From Oscillospiraceae bacterium (lineage in GTDB: Bacteria; Bacillota; Clostridia; Oscillospirales; CAG-272), in assembly GCA_015064355.1 (NCBI GenBank), contig SVSJ01000024.1, positions 1-38,784 of the forward strand: DNA of 38,784 bases. The letters run 5' to 3'. Position numbers and translations under genes: made by a program. The notes under the pieces are model-generated. The model did not search any database, had not been told where the DNA came from, and saw only the letters and a list, made by a program, of their open reading frames with translations. The number at the start of each line of letters is the position of its first letter. Position 1 is the stretch's first letter. Positions 7,461-16,268 of the stretch are shown here, piece after piece.

Positions 7461-9065
7461 TTATTCGGCTGGAACGCCAGTATCAACGGGTTCTGTTTCA
7501 ACCACACGATCTGCAAGCTCCGGGCAGAACTCGTTAATATAGTAAGCCGAGAACTTTTGGATCTCAGTTTCAAGGTAATCAAATCCCAGCTCTTCGGCAA
7601 GGGTCGGAAGCCCGGAGAACATATTTGTGCCGAGGCCGAGACGTTCACCTCTGATCTCAAAACCCATTGCTGCGAGGGTTGAGGGAAACATATCGAATGC
7701 AGTCCAGGTTCTGCCGGTTTCGTATCCTGCAGCCGGCTCAACAGCAGAATTGATGAAGCAATTATAAACGGTGCGCTCCGCATAGGGGATCCGGCTAACA
7801 AGGTATATATCCATTCTGGGATGGTCACCGCTTATTACGATGACAGTATCCTCGTACCAAGGTTGCATTTTGCACCAGTCAACAAATTCGGCAACCTGTT
7901 TGTCGATACAAGTGATAACGTTGGCGGTTTGCGCGTGCTTTTCGGCCAAATAATCGTAATCGTCACCGCAGAGATCACAGATATAGCCTGCGTTATGGTG
8001 TGCATCAACGGTAAGCATTGTGAAGTTGAAGGGATCGTCTCCTGCTGCAAGTGAGGTGATCTGACGTTTTGCGATGTCAAATAGGATATTATCCTCAAAT
8101 CCCCAGAAGCCGTTATGATAATCTTTGGGAACGTCCCCGTTATTTCGTGCGGTTTCAAGGTCATAGATATCGTAGCTGCCGTGCTGGATGTAGTACTTGT
8201 CACGGCCACCGAACTCGATATTAGATCCGCACATAAATACTTGAGTGTAGCCCTTATCATGAAGAATATCTCCAAGAGTTGTAAGGCCGGAGGCAAAGTA
8301 TTTTTCCTTGCTCATGTTGTTGTTTCCGTTCTCACCCAGTGGGAATGAAAATGGAATACCGGATGAGGTAGCAAGAAGTGCGGCAACGGTCCAGCCTGTT
8401 CCTTGGGGACTGATAAATCCGCCGAGGTTTCCGTCAGTCTTTTCAGTAAAGGAAACATTGTCTTTAGCCATTACTGTTAGATAGGGCATATAATTTTCTT
8501 GCTGTCTGCCACCTTCTTCAACTGATGCATAGGTGCTTTCCATACTCTCGAGGTAAATGTATATAAGGTTCTTCGGTTTTCCCTCGGATACGATTTTCAC
8601 AGAATCGGGATCAACATAATATTCCTCGTAGAAGCTTGTCTCACCACCTGACAGAGCGATGTATTTGGGCAAACGGAAGGAATATACTGCGAAAACAAGT
8701 GAAAACACCAGAGAAAATACGCACAGAAGAGCCCCTGCTCTTTTCAGCCATTTTGCAGCTTTTGCGTTTGTGATGCTCACTTTACGTTCGATAAGAAGTA
8801 CGGCGATAACGTACACTATTGCTGCTGCGATCATAGGCGGCAGGCCTGCGGTAATGACCTCCTTTACGGTTTCGGCACCTGTTCCTTGGAGAGGAGATGA
8901 CATTACGTAAAGGAGAGCCTTGAACTCAAGGTCAAAGGTATTTTTATACCAAATACAAATGGCAACTCCTGCTACGCTTATGAGGAGCAAAAATCCGAAC
9001 ATAACATACAAAAGCACGCGGCCGATCTTATTACCGGTTCTCGTTTCGTTAATTTGTGGATTCAT
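7461..9065 (-). CDS. OpgB/LtaS-type phosphoglycerol transferase
   Basis: A 534-aa membrane-anchored sulfatase/alkaline-phosphatase-superfamily enzyme that transfers phosphoglycerol (or a related phospho group) from a lipid to a cell-surface glycan. Three membrane helices lie near residues 17-39, 76-92 and 110-130. An extracellular catalytic domain begins near 165 with LIYIYLESMESTY (metal-binding Glu173). The nucleophile is probably Thr226 in PQGTGWT, close to the OpgB signature; DAHHNAG and SGDHPRMD carry further metal ligands. It has fewer membrane spans than typical LtaS (five) and resembles the periplasmic-glucan enzyme OpgB more. A GAAAGGA site precedes the ATG. The gene follows a MATE exporter gene by 31 bases in the same direction. 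Confidence 0.85.
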   Translation of the reverse strand: MNPQINETRTGNKIGRVLLYVMFGFLLLISVAGVAICIWYKNTFDLEFKALLYVMSSPLQGTGAETVKEVITAGLPPMIAAAIVYVIAVLLIERKVSITNAKAAKWLKRAGALLCVFSLVFSLVFAVYSFRLPKYIALSGGETSFYEEYYVDPDSVKIVSEGKPKNLIYIYLESMESTYASVEEGGRQQENYMPYLTVMAKDNVSFTEKTDGNLGGFISPQGTGWTVAALLATSSGIPFSFPLGENGNNNMSKEKYFASGLTTLGDILHDKGYTQVFMCGSNIEFGGRDKYYIQHGSYDIYDLETARNNGDVPKDYHNGFWGFEDNILFDIAKRQITSLAAGDDPFNFTMLTVDAHHNAGYICDLCGDDYDYLAEKHAQTANVITCIDKQVAEFVDWCKMQPWYEDTVIVISGDHPRMDIYLVSRIPYAERTVYNCFINSAVEPAAGYETGRTWTAFDMFPSTLAAMGFEIRGERLGLGTNMFSGLPTLAEELGFDYLETEIQKFSAYYINEFCPELADRVVETEPVDTGVPAE

Positions 9066-9096
9066 ATTGTATCCTTTCGCAAAATGAATTTATGCG

Positions 9097-10455
9097 TTAA
9101 CGGTGTTGATTGGTATTACTGAGAAGCTTTTTCTGATAGAAGAAATAGGGTATCATTACAAACAGCAATGCGCCAACCCAGGCAAAAGGTTCAGCAACAA
9201 ACAGAGCGTCGCTGCCCATATAGTTTATAACAAACTTCGCCATTACAACTCTTGCGACAAGCTCGCCAAAGCCCGAAAGCATTGACCAGATGGATATTTC
9301 CATAGCCTGTAAGGCATTGCGAAAAACGTGAAGAAGAAACAAAATCACCAGGTACGCAACCATAATCGTGATATAATGTACTGCGACATCAAGGGCTTCC
9401 GGACCTCCGGCTTCAGTTTGGTCAAGGAAGAGACTCAAAAGCGGGCGTCTGCCAAGGTATGTGATTACAGAAACCGCCACGCCCATAATGACGACAATGC
9501 AGGTTGTAGTGACTACGCCGCGCTTTACTCTTTTATAGTTTCCTGCACCGTAATTCTGCGCAAGGAAAGTGCAAGAGGAAAGACCAACGGCAATAGCACT
9601 TGATTCGAGGAGACCGTACACCTTGTTTGTTGCTGTATATCCTGCGATAAATACACTTCCCTGCAAGTTAACGCTGGACTGGAGAATTATTCCACCTAGG
9701 GTTACTATAACAAACTGCAATGCAAGAGGAAATCCGAAAACGAACAGCTCTTTAAGCAAGGTGAAATCAAATTTCCAAATATCTTTGTCAAGTTTGACAC
9801 ATTCGATTTTTACAATCTTTAAAACGCAATAAACGAAAGAAACAAGCTGGGCTGTGACCGATGCTATTGCGGCACCGAAAATCCCCCATTTGAACACAAA
9901 TACAAAGAGACAGTCCAGTCCAATATTAAGAAGGGCGGCAATAATCATCGCAACGAGGGGAGACTTGCCGTCGCCGAATGCACGTAATATCGAGGAGGTC
10001 ATATTATAGAGTGTCACGATGACAGTGCCTGCAATCATTGTCATAAGATAGGTATACGCGCCGTCGAATATATCAGCGGGGGTTTTTAAAAGCGTCAACA
10101 GAGGACCTGCCGCAATCATACCGCCTGCCGTGAACACTATGCCGATCAGTATTGACAGCACGATAGACATAGCGATGGATTTATTTACAGCGCGGTAGTT
10201 TTTGTCACCGAAGAATCTGGAAACAAAGGTTGAAAAGCCTTGGGTCATGCCGGTAACTGACCAGAGAATAAGCCAGTAGCACCAGTCAGTTGCTCCGACA
10301 GCCGCAAGGGCTTTAACTCCAACGCCACGGCCAACTATAGCTGCGTCGGCGATCATATATAGCTGCTGTCCCATGTTAGTAAGGATCAGAGGAACAGCAA
10401 ATTTTAAGATATGCTTGGCAGGGCTGCCATAAGTCATATCGACAGTTTTGCTCAT
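9097..10455 (-). CDS. MATE family exporter (first of three)
   Basis: A 452-aa protein with about 12 hydrophobic helices arranged as two homologous halves, the pattern of multidrug and toxin extrusion proteins that expel organic cations or lipid-linked compounds using Na+ or H+ gradients. Conserved features include FAVPLILTNMGQQLYMIADA in helix 1 and the ILRAFGDGKSPL loop after helix 4. It heads a two-gene unit with the phosphoglycerol transferase, so it may move an envelope precursor rather than a drug. GGAG sits 5 bases before the ATG and a good promoter lies upstream. It is clearly distinct in sequence from the other two MATE genes nearby. Confidence 0.9.
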   Translation of the reverse strand: MSKTVDMTYGSPAKHILKFAVPLILTNMGQQLYMIADAAIVGRGVGVKALAAVGATDWCYWLILWSVTGMTQGFSTFVSRFFGDKNYRAVNKSIAMSIVLSILIGIVFTAGGMIAAGPLLTLLKTPADIFDGAYTYLMTMIAGTVIVTLYNMTSSILRAFGDGKSPLVAMIIAALLNIGLDCLFVFVFKWGIFGAAIASVTAQLVSFVYCVLKIVKIECVKLDKDIWKFDFTLLKELFVFGFPLALQFVIVTLGGIILQSSVNLQGSVFIAGYTATNKVYGLLESSAIAVGLSSCTFLAQNYGAGNYKRVKRGVVTTTCIVVIMGVAVSVITYLGRRPLLSLFLDQTEAGGPEALDVAVHYITIMVAYLVILFLLHVFRNALQAMEISIWSMLSGFGELVARVVMAKFVINYMGSDALFVAEPFAWVGALLFVMIPYFFYQKKLLSNTNQHR

Positions 10456-10491
10456 TTGGACTCCAATATAAAAGATAATAGACTAATTTAT

Positions 10492-10520
10492 ACTATACTA
10501 TTTCATTTACAGGAAGTCAA
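10492..10520 (-). promoter_or_regulatory. Sigma-A promoter of the MATE/phosphoglycerol transferase unit
   Basis: On the minus strand TTGACT and TATAGT are 17 bases apart, about 37 bases before the start codon. Confidence 0.75.
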
Positions 10521-10601
10521 GTGAGGTGGGTAATTTTCAAGCTTTTTATAACTAAAAAAACGCATTACACTCAAAAAATCAAGAACTCAGGTTGTTGTCG
10601 G

Positions 10602-10630
10602 TTGAAATTTTGGGAAATTTGTGATAAAAT
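10602..10630 (+). promoter_or_regulatory. Sigma-A promoter of the divergent MATE gene
   Basis: TTGAAA and TAAAAT are 17 bases apart. The -10 box overlaps an upstream in-frame GTG at 10621, which argues for the later GTG start at 10666. Confidence 0.72.
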
Positions 10631-10665
10631 GTAACAGACATAATTTTTATCGGAGATTTAATAAA

Positions 10666-12036
10666 GTGAGCTCAAGAAGCCTATCAAAGAACTTTACAGA
10701 GGGCAATATTCCAAAGCAGTTACTTCTGTTCACCTTGCCTTTTATGGCCTCAAATGCCCTCCTGGTGCTTTACAGCACTATAGATATGATAATCGTTGGT
10801 GAGTTTGTTGGAACACCGGGACTTTCCGCTGTTTCACAGAGCAGCCAGATCATAAATTTCGCAACCATGCTGTGCTTAGGCTTTTCCAATGCAGGACAGG
10901 TTCTTCTTTCACAAGCCCTCGGTGCCGGAAAACGCAAGGAAATGAACAACATAATCGGTACGCTGTTCGGGTTTATCACGATTCTTTCGCTGGTTCTCAC
11001 AGGGTTGATCCTTTCTATCAAGAGCTGGATACTTGATGTTATGAATATTCCCATCGAGTCTTATGATATGGCTATGGATTACCTTGTTATCTGCGCTGCC
11101 GGACTTGTTTTCACGGCAGGATACAATATGGTGTCCGCCGTGCTCCGCGGTATGGGAGATGCGCAAAGACCTCTTTTGTTTATCGGTATTGCTTCGGGAG
11201 TCAATCTTGTCCTTGACATAATCTTTACCGGACTTCTCAAATGGGGTGTTGCCGGAGCTGCGTGGGCTACGATCATCGGTCAGGCGGTTTCGTTTGTTTT
11301 CTCTCTGTACTATCTTTACAAGAGGCGCGAGGCCTTCGGCTTCGATTTCAAGCGTGAAAGCTTCATCATAAACGGCAAGTACGCTTCTATGATAGCCGGT
11401 ATTGGTACACCTATGGCGATACAATCTGGATTTATTAATCTCTCAATGCTTGTTGTCAACTCCATGATAAATGATATTAGTGTTGTTGCCTCTGCTACAT
11501 TTGGGGTTGGTGTTCGTATCGACGATATAGTCAACAAGATTTCCCAGGGAATCCAGTATGCTGCCGTTCCAATGGTCAGTCAGAATATCGGCGCGCGGCA
11601 AAACGACCGTGCAGTTAAAGTTGTCCGTTGGGCTTGGACATATTCAGCTGCCCTTACGGTATTCTTTATGGTTCTCTATATAGCATTCGGTAAAGAGCTG
11701 TTTATGATCTTCTCCGATGACGTTCTTGTTCACGAGATGTCCGGTGAGTTTATCCGTGCTATCCTCTTTATGTTCCCCGCCTTTGCTGTTATGCGAGGAA
11801 GCGGTGCGTTCATTCAAGGTATCGGCAATGCTAAACTAAGCATGGTTCTTGCACTTCTCGACGGTGTTGTACTCAGAATCGGGCTTAGCTGGCTGTTCGG
11901 CATATACCTTGGCTGGGGATTCTTCGGCTTTGTTCTCGGGTACGGTCTTGCGCCTTACGGATATGCGATTCCCAGTATGATATATTTCCTTGCAGGGCGT
12001 TGGAAGAAGAGAGGCGCACTTGCAGATAAGTTATAA
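10666..12036 (+). CDS. MATE family exporter (second)
   Basis: A 456-aa MATE transporter of the DinF/NorM-like fold with about 12 membrane helices. Visible motifs are GNIPKQLLLFTLPFMASNAL at the N-terminus, the VLRGMGDAQRPLLF loop and QGIQYAAVPMVSQNIGA at the start of the second half. Substrate unknown. I place the start at the GTG preceded by CGGAG 10 bases upstream; an earlier GTG at 10621 would begin inside the promoter. It is divergent from the first MATE gene and leads a short operon with a YjbR-type gene 17 bases downstream. Confidence 0.88.
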   Translation: MSSRSLSKNFTEGNIPKQLLLFTLPFMASNALLVLYSTIDMIIVGEFVGTPGLSAVSQSSQIINFATMLCLGFSNAGQVLLSQALGAGKRKEMNNIIGTLFGFITILSLVLTGLILSIKSWILDVMNIPIESYDMAMDYLVICAAGLVFTAGYNMVSAVLRGMGDAQRPLLFIGIASGVNLVLDIIFTGLLKWGVAGAAWATIIGQAVSFVFSLYYLYKRREAFGFDFKRESFIINGKYASMIAGIGTPMAIQSGFINLSMLVVNSMINDISVVASATFGVGVRIDDIVNKISQGIQYAAVPMVSQNIGARQNDRAVKVVRWAWTYSAALTVFFMVLYIAFGKELFMIFSDDVLVHEMSGEFIRAILFMFPAFAVMRGSGAFIQGIGNAKLSMVLALLDGVVLRIGLSWLFGIYLGWGFFGFVLGYGLAPYGYAIPSMIYFLAGRWKKRGALADKL

Positions 12037-12053
12037 TTACGAAAAGGTTAATT

Positions 12054-12431
12054 ATGAACAGAGAAGAATTCATAAGATACACTGAAGAGACCTACAGCGT
12101 CACCCACGATCACCCTTTTTCAGATGATAATTGCACCGCTGTATTTCGCCACAGTCAGAACAGAAAGTGGTTCGCTCTTGTTATGACTATTCCACAAAAC
12201 AAGCTGGGAATTGACGGAGATGAATTGGTTAGCGTCGTTAATTTGAAGTGCGACCCGGATATGAAATACTCTTTTATTGATGGAGTTGGGATATTCCCTG
12301 CGTATCACATGAGCAAGAGGCACTGGATAACTGCCATACTTGACGGGCGGGTTGAAGACGACAAGCTGAAGTGGCTTCTTGACGTGAGCTACGATCTCAC
12401 AGGAATTAAAAGGAAAAATGCCGTGAAATAG
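12054..12431 (+). CDS. MmcQ/YjbR family protein
   Basis: A 125-aa protein of the MmcQ/YjbR family, small cytoplasmic proteins with a CyaY-like fold sometimes annotated as DNA-binding; the biochemical role is unproven. The hallmark residues are visible: HPFSDDNCTAVFRH and KWFALVM near the N-terminus, VNLKCDP in the middle and the HMSKRHWITAIL segment with its conserved His-Trp. AAAGG lies 8 bases before the ATG. It is co-transcribed with the MATE gene upstream. The stop codon lies in the loop of the following terminator. Confidence 0.88.
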   Translation: MNREEFIRYTEETYSVTHDHPFSDDNCTAVFRHSQNRKWFALVMTIPQNKLGIDGDELVSVVNLKCDPDMKYSFIDGVGIFPAYHMSKRHWITAILDGRVEDDKLKWLLDVSYDLTGIKRKNAVK

Positions 12432-12442
12432 CGGCATTTTTT
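12413..12442. terminator. Bidirectional terminator
   Basis: AAAATGCCG (12415-12423) pairs with CGGCATTTT (12432-12440) around the YjbR-family stop codon; T-runs occur in both directions, so it also ends the convergent amidase gene. Confidence 0.9.
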
Positions 12443-12451
12443 GTCTGTTCT

Positions 12452-13159
12452 TCAGTTTTCCGGTACTATTATTGACCAGTCGAAAAGCTCGCCCGGGTCG
12501 GTTTTGGTGGGTGAATATTCTTCGTGGCCTATCACGTGGTCCCGGTCAAGGGGTATTCCGTATCTGGTTGAGAGGTCGTCCACCAGTAGCTTTAGAGATG
12601 CGTACTGCTCATCTGTGAATCCGATAAGCTCACCCGGAAGCTGGCTATATTCATAGGGTGACAGGTAGGGTGACATATCTGACTGCGAACCGATTGCGGC
12701 AATTTCTATACCGATGGAATATTTGTTCAATGAGTTCTCATACTTTTCGTCATCAAGCTCGCCTTTGCCTGCGTGCCAGGCAGCTCGTTCTTCAGGGATA
12801 TAGCACTTTACTCTGCCGTCGCGGAGGATTATGTAGTTGATGCTGACTCCGTTTTCTACAAACAGATTTCGCAAGTTCTCCTCGCCGTATGGGTCATCAC
12901 GGTGGTTAACAACAGCGCTGGTGAAATGTATTACTATGTACTCGGGTGCGTATTCCCTCTCCCAAGAGAAATCTTCAAGAGGAAGAAGATAATCCGCCTC
13001 CGCGTTCTCGTGAATCCAGCCGATCTCATCAATAGAATCCCAAGTAGTTTCCGTTTCGATCTGATCAGGCTTCGGTTCTTCATGAGGAATTGGTGCATCA
13101 CAAGACAAAAAGGCAGCCAACAATGCAATAAACAGTAACATTCCAAGTATTTTTTTCAT
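12452..13159 (-). CDS. N-acetylmuramoyl-L-alanine amidase lipoprotein (Amidase_2)
   Basis: A 235-aa zinc amidase that cuts the bond between muramic acid and L-alanine of peptidoglycan, anchored outside the membrane. Residues 1-20 are a lipoprotein signal ending in AAFLSC (lipidated Cys20). The Amidase_2/PGRP fold is seen as EYIVIHFTS (zinc His78), INYIILRDGRVKCYIPE, AAWHAGKG (His129), YSIGIEI, and GHEEYSPTKTDPGELFDW (zinc His212, Asp221, catalytic Lys219). The start is the second of two in-frame ATGs, since AAGGAG lies between them. A near-consensus promoter sits 60 bases upstream. It may serve in wall turnover or in degrading foreign muropeptides. Confidence 0.9.
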   Translation of the reverse strand: MKKILGMLLFIALLAAFLSCDAPIPHEEPKPDQIETETTWDSIDEIGWIHENAEADYLLPLEDFSWEREYAPEYIVIHFTSAVVNHRDDPYGEENLRNLFVENGVSINYIILRDGRVKCYIPEERAAWHAGKGELDDEKYENSLNKYSIGIEIAAIGSQSDMSPYLSPYEYSQLPGELIGFTDEQYASLKLLVDDLSTRYGIPLDRDHVIGHEEYSPTKTDPGELFDWSIIVPEN

Positions 13160-13192
13160 TTTGGCTCCTTTCATAATTCGACACTTTGTTAC

Positions 13193-13221
13193 AGTATAAC
13201 AAATTTTTTGCCCTGTGTCAA
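13193..13221 (-). promoter_or_regulatory. Near-consensus promoter of the amidase
   Basis: TTGACA and TATACT on the minus strand with a 17-base spacer. Confidence 0.82.
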
Positions 13222-13252
13222 ATGAGATAACAACTTATACACATTATTGTTA

Positions 13253-13281
13253 TAGAAAAGTTCACAGAATTAGGGTATAAT
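13253..13281 (+). promoter_or_regulatory. Promoter of the acyltransferase/PAP2 operon
   Basis: TAGAAA and TATAAT with a 17-base spacer, 42 bases before the start codon. Confidence 0.62.
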
Positions 13282-13323
13282 TGTTATTTACAAGCAATTA
13301 TTGGCAGAAGGGACTGTTCGTAA

Positions 13324-14091
13324 ATGAAGGAAAAGAAAAATAGAAAGATCAGCTCTGTGCTTTACGCTGTTTTTATATTTTTCGTGAGAATATTTTACCC
13401 AAAGTTTCAGATTGTTGGTAAGGAGATCCTTTCCGAGGAGCCTATGATAATCGTCGGAAATCACTCGCAGATGCACGGGCCTATTGCAAGTGAGCTGTAT
13501 TTCCCGAAAAACACCTACATATGGTGCGCGGGTCAGATGATGAACTTTAAAGAAGTTCCGTCTTACGCTTACAGCGATTTCTGGTCGCAGAAGTCTTGGT
13601 TCTCCCGTCCGTATTACAAGCTTCTTTCGTATCTTATTGCGCCTTTCAGCGTTATGATATTCAATAATGCGAGAACGATTCCTGTGCGTCGGGATCTGCG
13701 AATCGTCAGCACTTTCCGCACTTCTATGGCTCATCTTGCCAATGGGGATCACGTGATCATTTTCCCCGAGCACGATCAGAAACACAACAACATAGTCTAC
13801 GATTTTGAAGATCACTTTATTGATCTTGCGAGAATGTACTATAAGAAGAGTGGATGCGAGGTTTCATTCGTTCCGCTATATATTGCGCCGAACCTTAGAA
13901 AAATGTATCTTGGCAAGCCTATCAAGTTTGATTCTACTCTGCCAATTGAGGAAGAGCGCGGAAGGATTCGTGATTATTTGATGAATGAGATCACGGAAAT
14001 GGCTCGCTCTCTCCCGCGCCACAAGGTATATCCCTACAGAAATATACCGAAAAGGCTTTACCCATATAACAAAACAGAGGAGGTCAAATAA
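13324..14091 (+). CDS. PlsC-like lysophospholipid acyltransferase
   Basis: A 255-aa protein of the 1-acyl-glycerol-3-phosphate acyltransferase superfamily, expected at the inner face of the membrane. A hydrophobic segment near residues 12-25 probably anchors it. Block I reads GNHSQMHGPI: the catalytic His is there, but the Asp of the usual H-x4-D pair is replaced by Gly. Block III appears as FPEHDQ in place of the usual FPEG. These changes suggest a diverged subgroup with a different acyl acceptor or altered chemistry. Its stop overlaps the start of a PAP2 gene in a TAATG junction, pointing to a two-step lipid-modifying unit. Confidence 0.8.
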   Translation: MKEKKNRKISSVLYAVFIFFVRIFYPKFQIVGKEILSEEPMIIVGNHSQMHGPIASELYFPKNTYIWCAGQMMNFKEVPSYAYSDFWSQKSWFSRPYYKLLSYLIAPFSVMIFNNARTIPVRRDLRIVSTFRTSMAHLANGDHVIIFPEHDQKHNNIVYDFEDHFIDLARMYYKKSGCEVSFVPLYIAPNLRKMYLGKPIKFDSTLPIEEERGRIRDYLMNEITEMARSLPRHKVYPYRNIPKRLYPYNKTEEVK

Positions 14092-14765
14092 TGCGTGCCC
14101 CTGTTGTTGATTACAGAAAATTCAGATTATCAAAGCTAAAAGATCCGGAGTTTTCACACCTTCTCTATCTTCTTGGCTGGGTGGTATATTTCTCCCTATA
14201 TTTTCTGACAGAAAACCTTATACCGGCTGAAAACTGCACTCCAGTTCACTGCTGGCTTGATGAGATTATTCCATTTTGCGAGTATTTCATTATTCCCTAC
14301 GTTGGCTGGTATTTGCTTATCGTTGTGTCACTTCTGTATTTCGCTTTGTATAATCCAAAGAACTTCAAAAGATTACAGCTTTTCATTATCGTTACTCAGC
14401 TTGTGGCGATGTTTATCTACATTGTTTACCCAACGAGACAGGATCTCCGCCCCGACGTATTCCCGAGAGAAAACTTTTTTACTGACGTTATAAGCTTTCT
14501 CTACGCTTTTGACACGAACACCGGTGTTTGCCCCTCTCTTCACGTTGCTTATTCTATAGGAATCGCGTCTGTCTGGCTGAAGGAAAAGTCGGCGCGGTGG
14601 TACGTTAAGGCGCTTGTCGTTATCTTTGTTATTTTCGTTTGCCTGTCAACAATGTTCATCAAGCAGCATTCCGCTGTGGATATGTTCGCGGCTTTCCCCG
14701 TTTGTATTCTTGCGGAGATAATCGCTTGCGGATCGTACTGGAAAGAAAAATTCAAAAAAGCATAA
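14091..14765 (+). CDS. PAP2 superfamily membrane protein, AUR1-like
   Basis: A 224-aa integral membrane protein with about six helices. It has the PAP2 motifs in the form seen in the AUR1/inositol-phosphoceramide-synthase branch: a YPTRQDLRP block in place of the usual K-x6-RP, CPSLHVAYS in place of PSGH, and STMFIKQHSAVD matching S-x6-H-x3-D. Members either remove phosphate from a phospholipid or transfer a phospho-alcohol between lipids, with the active site on the outer face of the membrane. It is translationally coupled to the PlsC-like acyltransferase upstream, so the pair probably remodels a membrane lipid. A terminator follows directly. Confidence 0.85.
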   Translation: MRAPVVDYRKFRLSKLKDPEFSHLLYLLGWVVYFSLYFLTENLIPAENCTPVHCWLDEIIPFCEYFIIPYVGWYLLIVVSLLYFALYNPKNFKRLQLFIIVTQLVAMFIYIVYPTRQDLRPDVFPRENFFTDVISFLYAFDTNTGVCPSLHVAYSIGIASVWLKEKSARWYVKALVVIFVIFVCLSTMFIKQHSAVDMFAAFPVCILAEIIACGSYWKEKFKKA

Positions 14766-14768
14766 AAC

Positions 14769-14799
14769 AAAACTCCGGAGAGATCCGGAGCTTTTTTTG
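14769..14799. terminator. Bidirectional terminator
   Basis: CTCCGGA-GAGA-TCCGGAG (14773-14790) followed by CTTTTTTTG; an A-rich run precedes it, so it also serves the convergent MATE gene. Confidence 0.88.
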
Positions 14800-16182
14800 T
14801 TATGTAGTTTTATTCTCGAATGCTTTTGTCCAGTCGGAGCGAAGCAATGCGATGGTCAACACGATCGAGCTGAGGGCCCAGGTGAGTGGGTACGCCCAGG
14901 AGATCATTTCAAATCTGGGAATATAGTTCAAAATTGAGTTTACATACACAACTCTTACTCCGCACCAGAAAGCCAGCATTGTTGCCATCGGGATAAAGGA
15001 TTTACCAAGTCCGCGAAGTGCGCCTGCCACACAATGAGACAAGGCAAGGAGACAGTAGAACAATGACGTGGTTCTCATATGCAGTTGACCAAAGGACATT
15101 GATTCGGGGGACTCAACGAAAACTGCAAGAAGGGACGGCGCGAAATTGTAGATCAGAACTCCGAGAAGCTCCGCTGTGAGTATGCCGAATATAATTCCGA
15201 AAGCTGTGCCTTTTTTCGCGCGGCTATAATTCTTTGCACCGAGATTCTGGCTGACAAATGTGGGGAGAGACATTGACATACTCATGATCGGCATGAACAC
15301 CAGACCTTCGATCTTTGAGTATGCCCCAACACCTGCCATTGCAAACTCACCAAAGGAGTTGATGTTGGTCTGAACAGCAATATTACCGATGCTAATTACC
15401 GCGTTCTGTATGCCTGTTGGCAAGCCTTGCTTAATTACCTCGCCGAGTATCTTTTTATCAAACTTCATTTTCTTGATATCAAGTCTGGTGTAGTCGTCTA
15501 CTCTGAGCATACGGATAATACACAAAACAACGCTGAGTGCCTGAGATATGACCGTGGCTATGGCGGCACCTGCTACACCCCAATGGAATACCGCTACAAA
15601 CAGAAGGTCAAGAAGGATGTTTGTCAGCGAGGATACGATAAGATAGTACAGTGGCCGGATACTGTCTCCCAGGGAGCGCATTATAGACATACAGATGTTA
15701 TACATTATAACTGTGGAAACACCTGCAAAGTATATTCCGAAATATGTGAGTGACTGGGGCAAAACACTTGGAGGTGTGTTCATCCACTCGAGAATCTTTG
15801 GTACGATCAAAAGGCCTATTACCGTTGATGCGACAGACGAAACAACAGCAAAGAGGAAATTGTTGTGAATCGCGCGGACTACGTTTTCTTCATCTTTTGC
15901 GCCAAAGTATTTGGATATAATTACACCGCCACCAATGGATATACCATTGAACAGCCCAACTATGAGGAAAATTATATTTCCCGCAGAACTTACTGCCGCA
16001 AATGCGTTATCATCGGCAAACTGCCCGATAACCCAGGCGTCAGCCATATTATAAAGCTGCTGCAAAAGCTGTCCGATAAACAAGGGGAACGCAAACAGCA
16101 GCAAGCATTTACTAACCGAGCCCTCAAGTAGATTAACCGGCTTTGTTAATCCACCAACAACTGGTTTTGTGTTTTGATTCAT
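14800..16182 (-). CDS. MATE family exporter (third)
   Basis: A 460-aa MATE protein with about 12 membrane helices. Conserved segments are LLLFAFPLFIGQLLQQLYNM, the IMRSLGDSIRPLYYL loop, and SLPTFVSQNLGAKNYSRA opening the second half. It is closest in style to the NorM/DinF-like Firmicutes exporters; the cargo is unknown. The ORF could be read from a TTG at 16239, but that lies inside the promoter, so the start is set at the ATG for MNQNTK; the GAGGGG ribosome site is rather far (about 11 bases). It is transcribed alone. Confidence 0.87.
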   Translation of the reverse strand: MNQNTKPVVGGLTKPVNLLEGSVSKCLLLFAFPLFIGQLLQQLYNMADAWVIGQFADDNAFAAVSSAGNIIFLIVGLFNGISIGGGVIISKYFGAKDEENVVRAIHNNFLFAVVSSVASTVIGLLIVPKILEWMNTPPSVLPQSLTYFGIYFAGVSTVIMYNICMSIMRSLGDSIRPLYYLIVSSLTNILLDLLFVAVFHWGVAGAAIATVISQALSVVLCIIRMLRVDDYTRLDIKKMKFDKKILGEVIKQGLPTGIQNAVISIGNIAVQTNINSFGEFAMAGVGAYSKIEGLVFMPIMSMSMSLPTFVSQNLGAKNYSRAKKGTAFGIIFGILTAELLGVLIYNFAPSLLAVFVESPESMSFGQLHMRTTSLFYCLLALSHCVAGALRGLGKSFIPMATMLAFWCGVRVVYVNSILNYIPRFEMISWAYPLTWALSSIVLTIALLRSDWTKAFENKTT

Positions 16183-16216
16183 TAGGATTCTCGCCCCTCT
16201 CTGCCATAACGAGTAT

Positions 16217-16246
16217 ATTATAACTCTACTTTGTAACAAACTTCAA
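16217..16246 (-). promoter_or_regulatory. Promoter of the third MATE gene
   Basis: TTGAAG and TATAAT on the minus strand with an 18-base spacer. Confidence 0.65.
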
Positions 16247-16268
16247 GAGGTTAGGAGAATATTTTTCC

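Noticed and set aside
10621-10665. Earlier GTG start for the second MATE gene
   Set aside because: It overlaps the -10 box, so it lies upstream of the transcript.
13288-13815. Minus-strand frame of 175 aa over the PlsC-like gene
   Set aside because: It is antisense to the acyltransferase and would begin inside it, with no family similarity.
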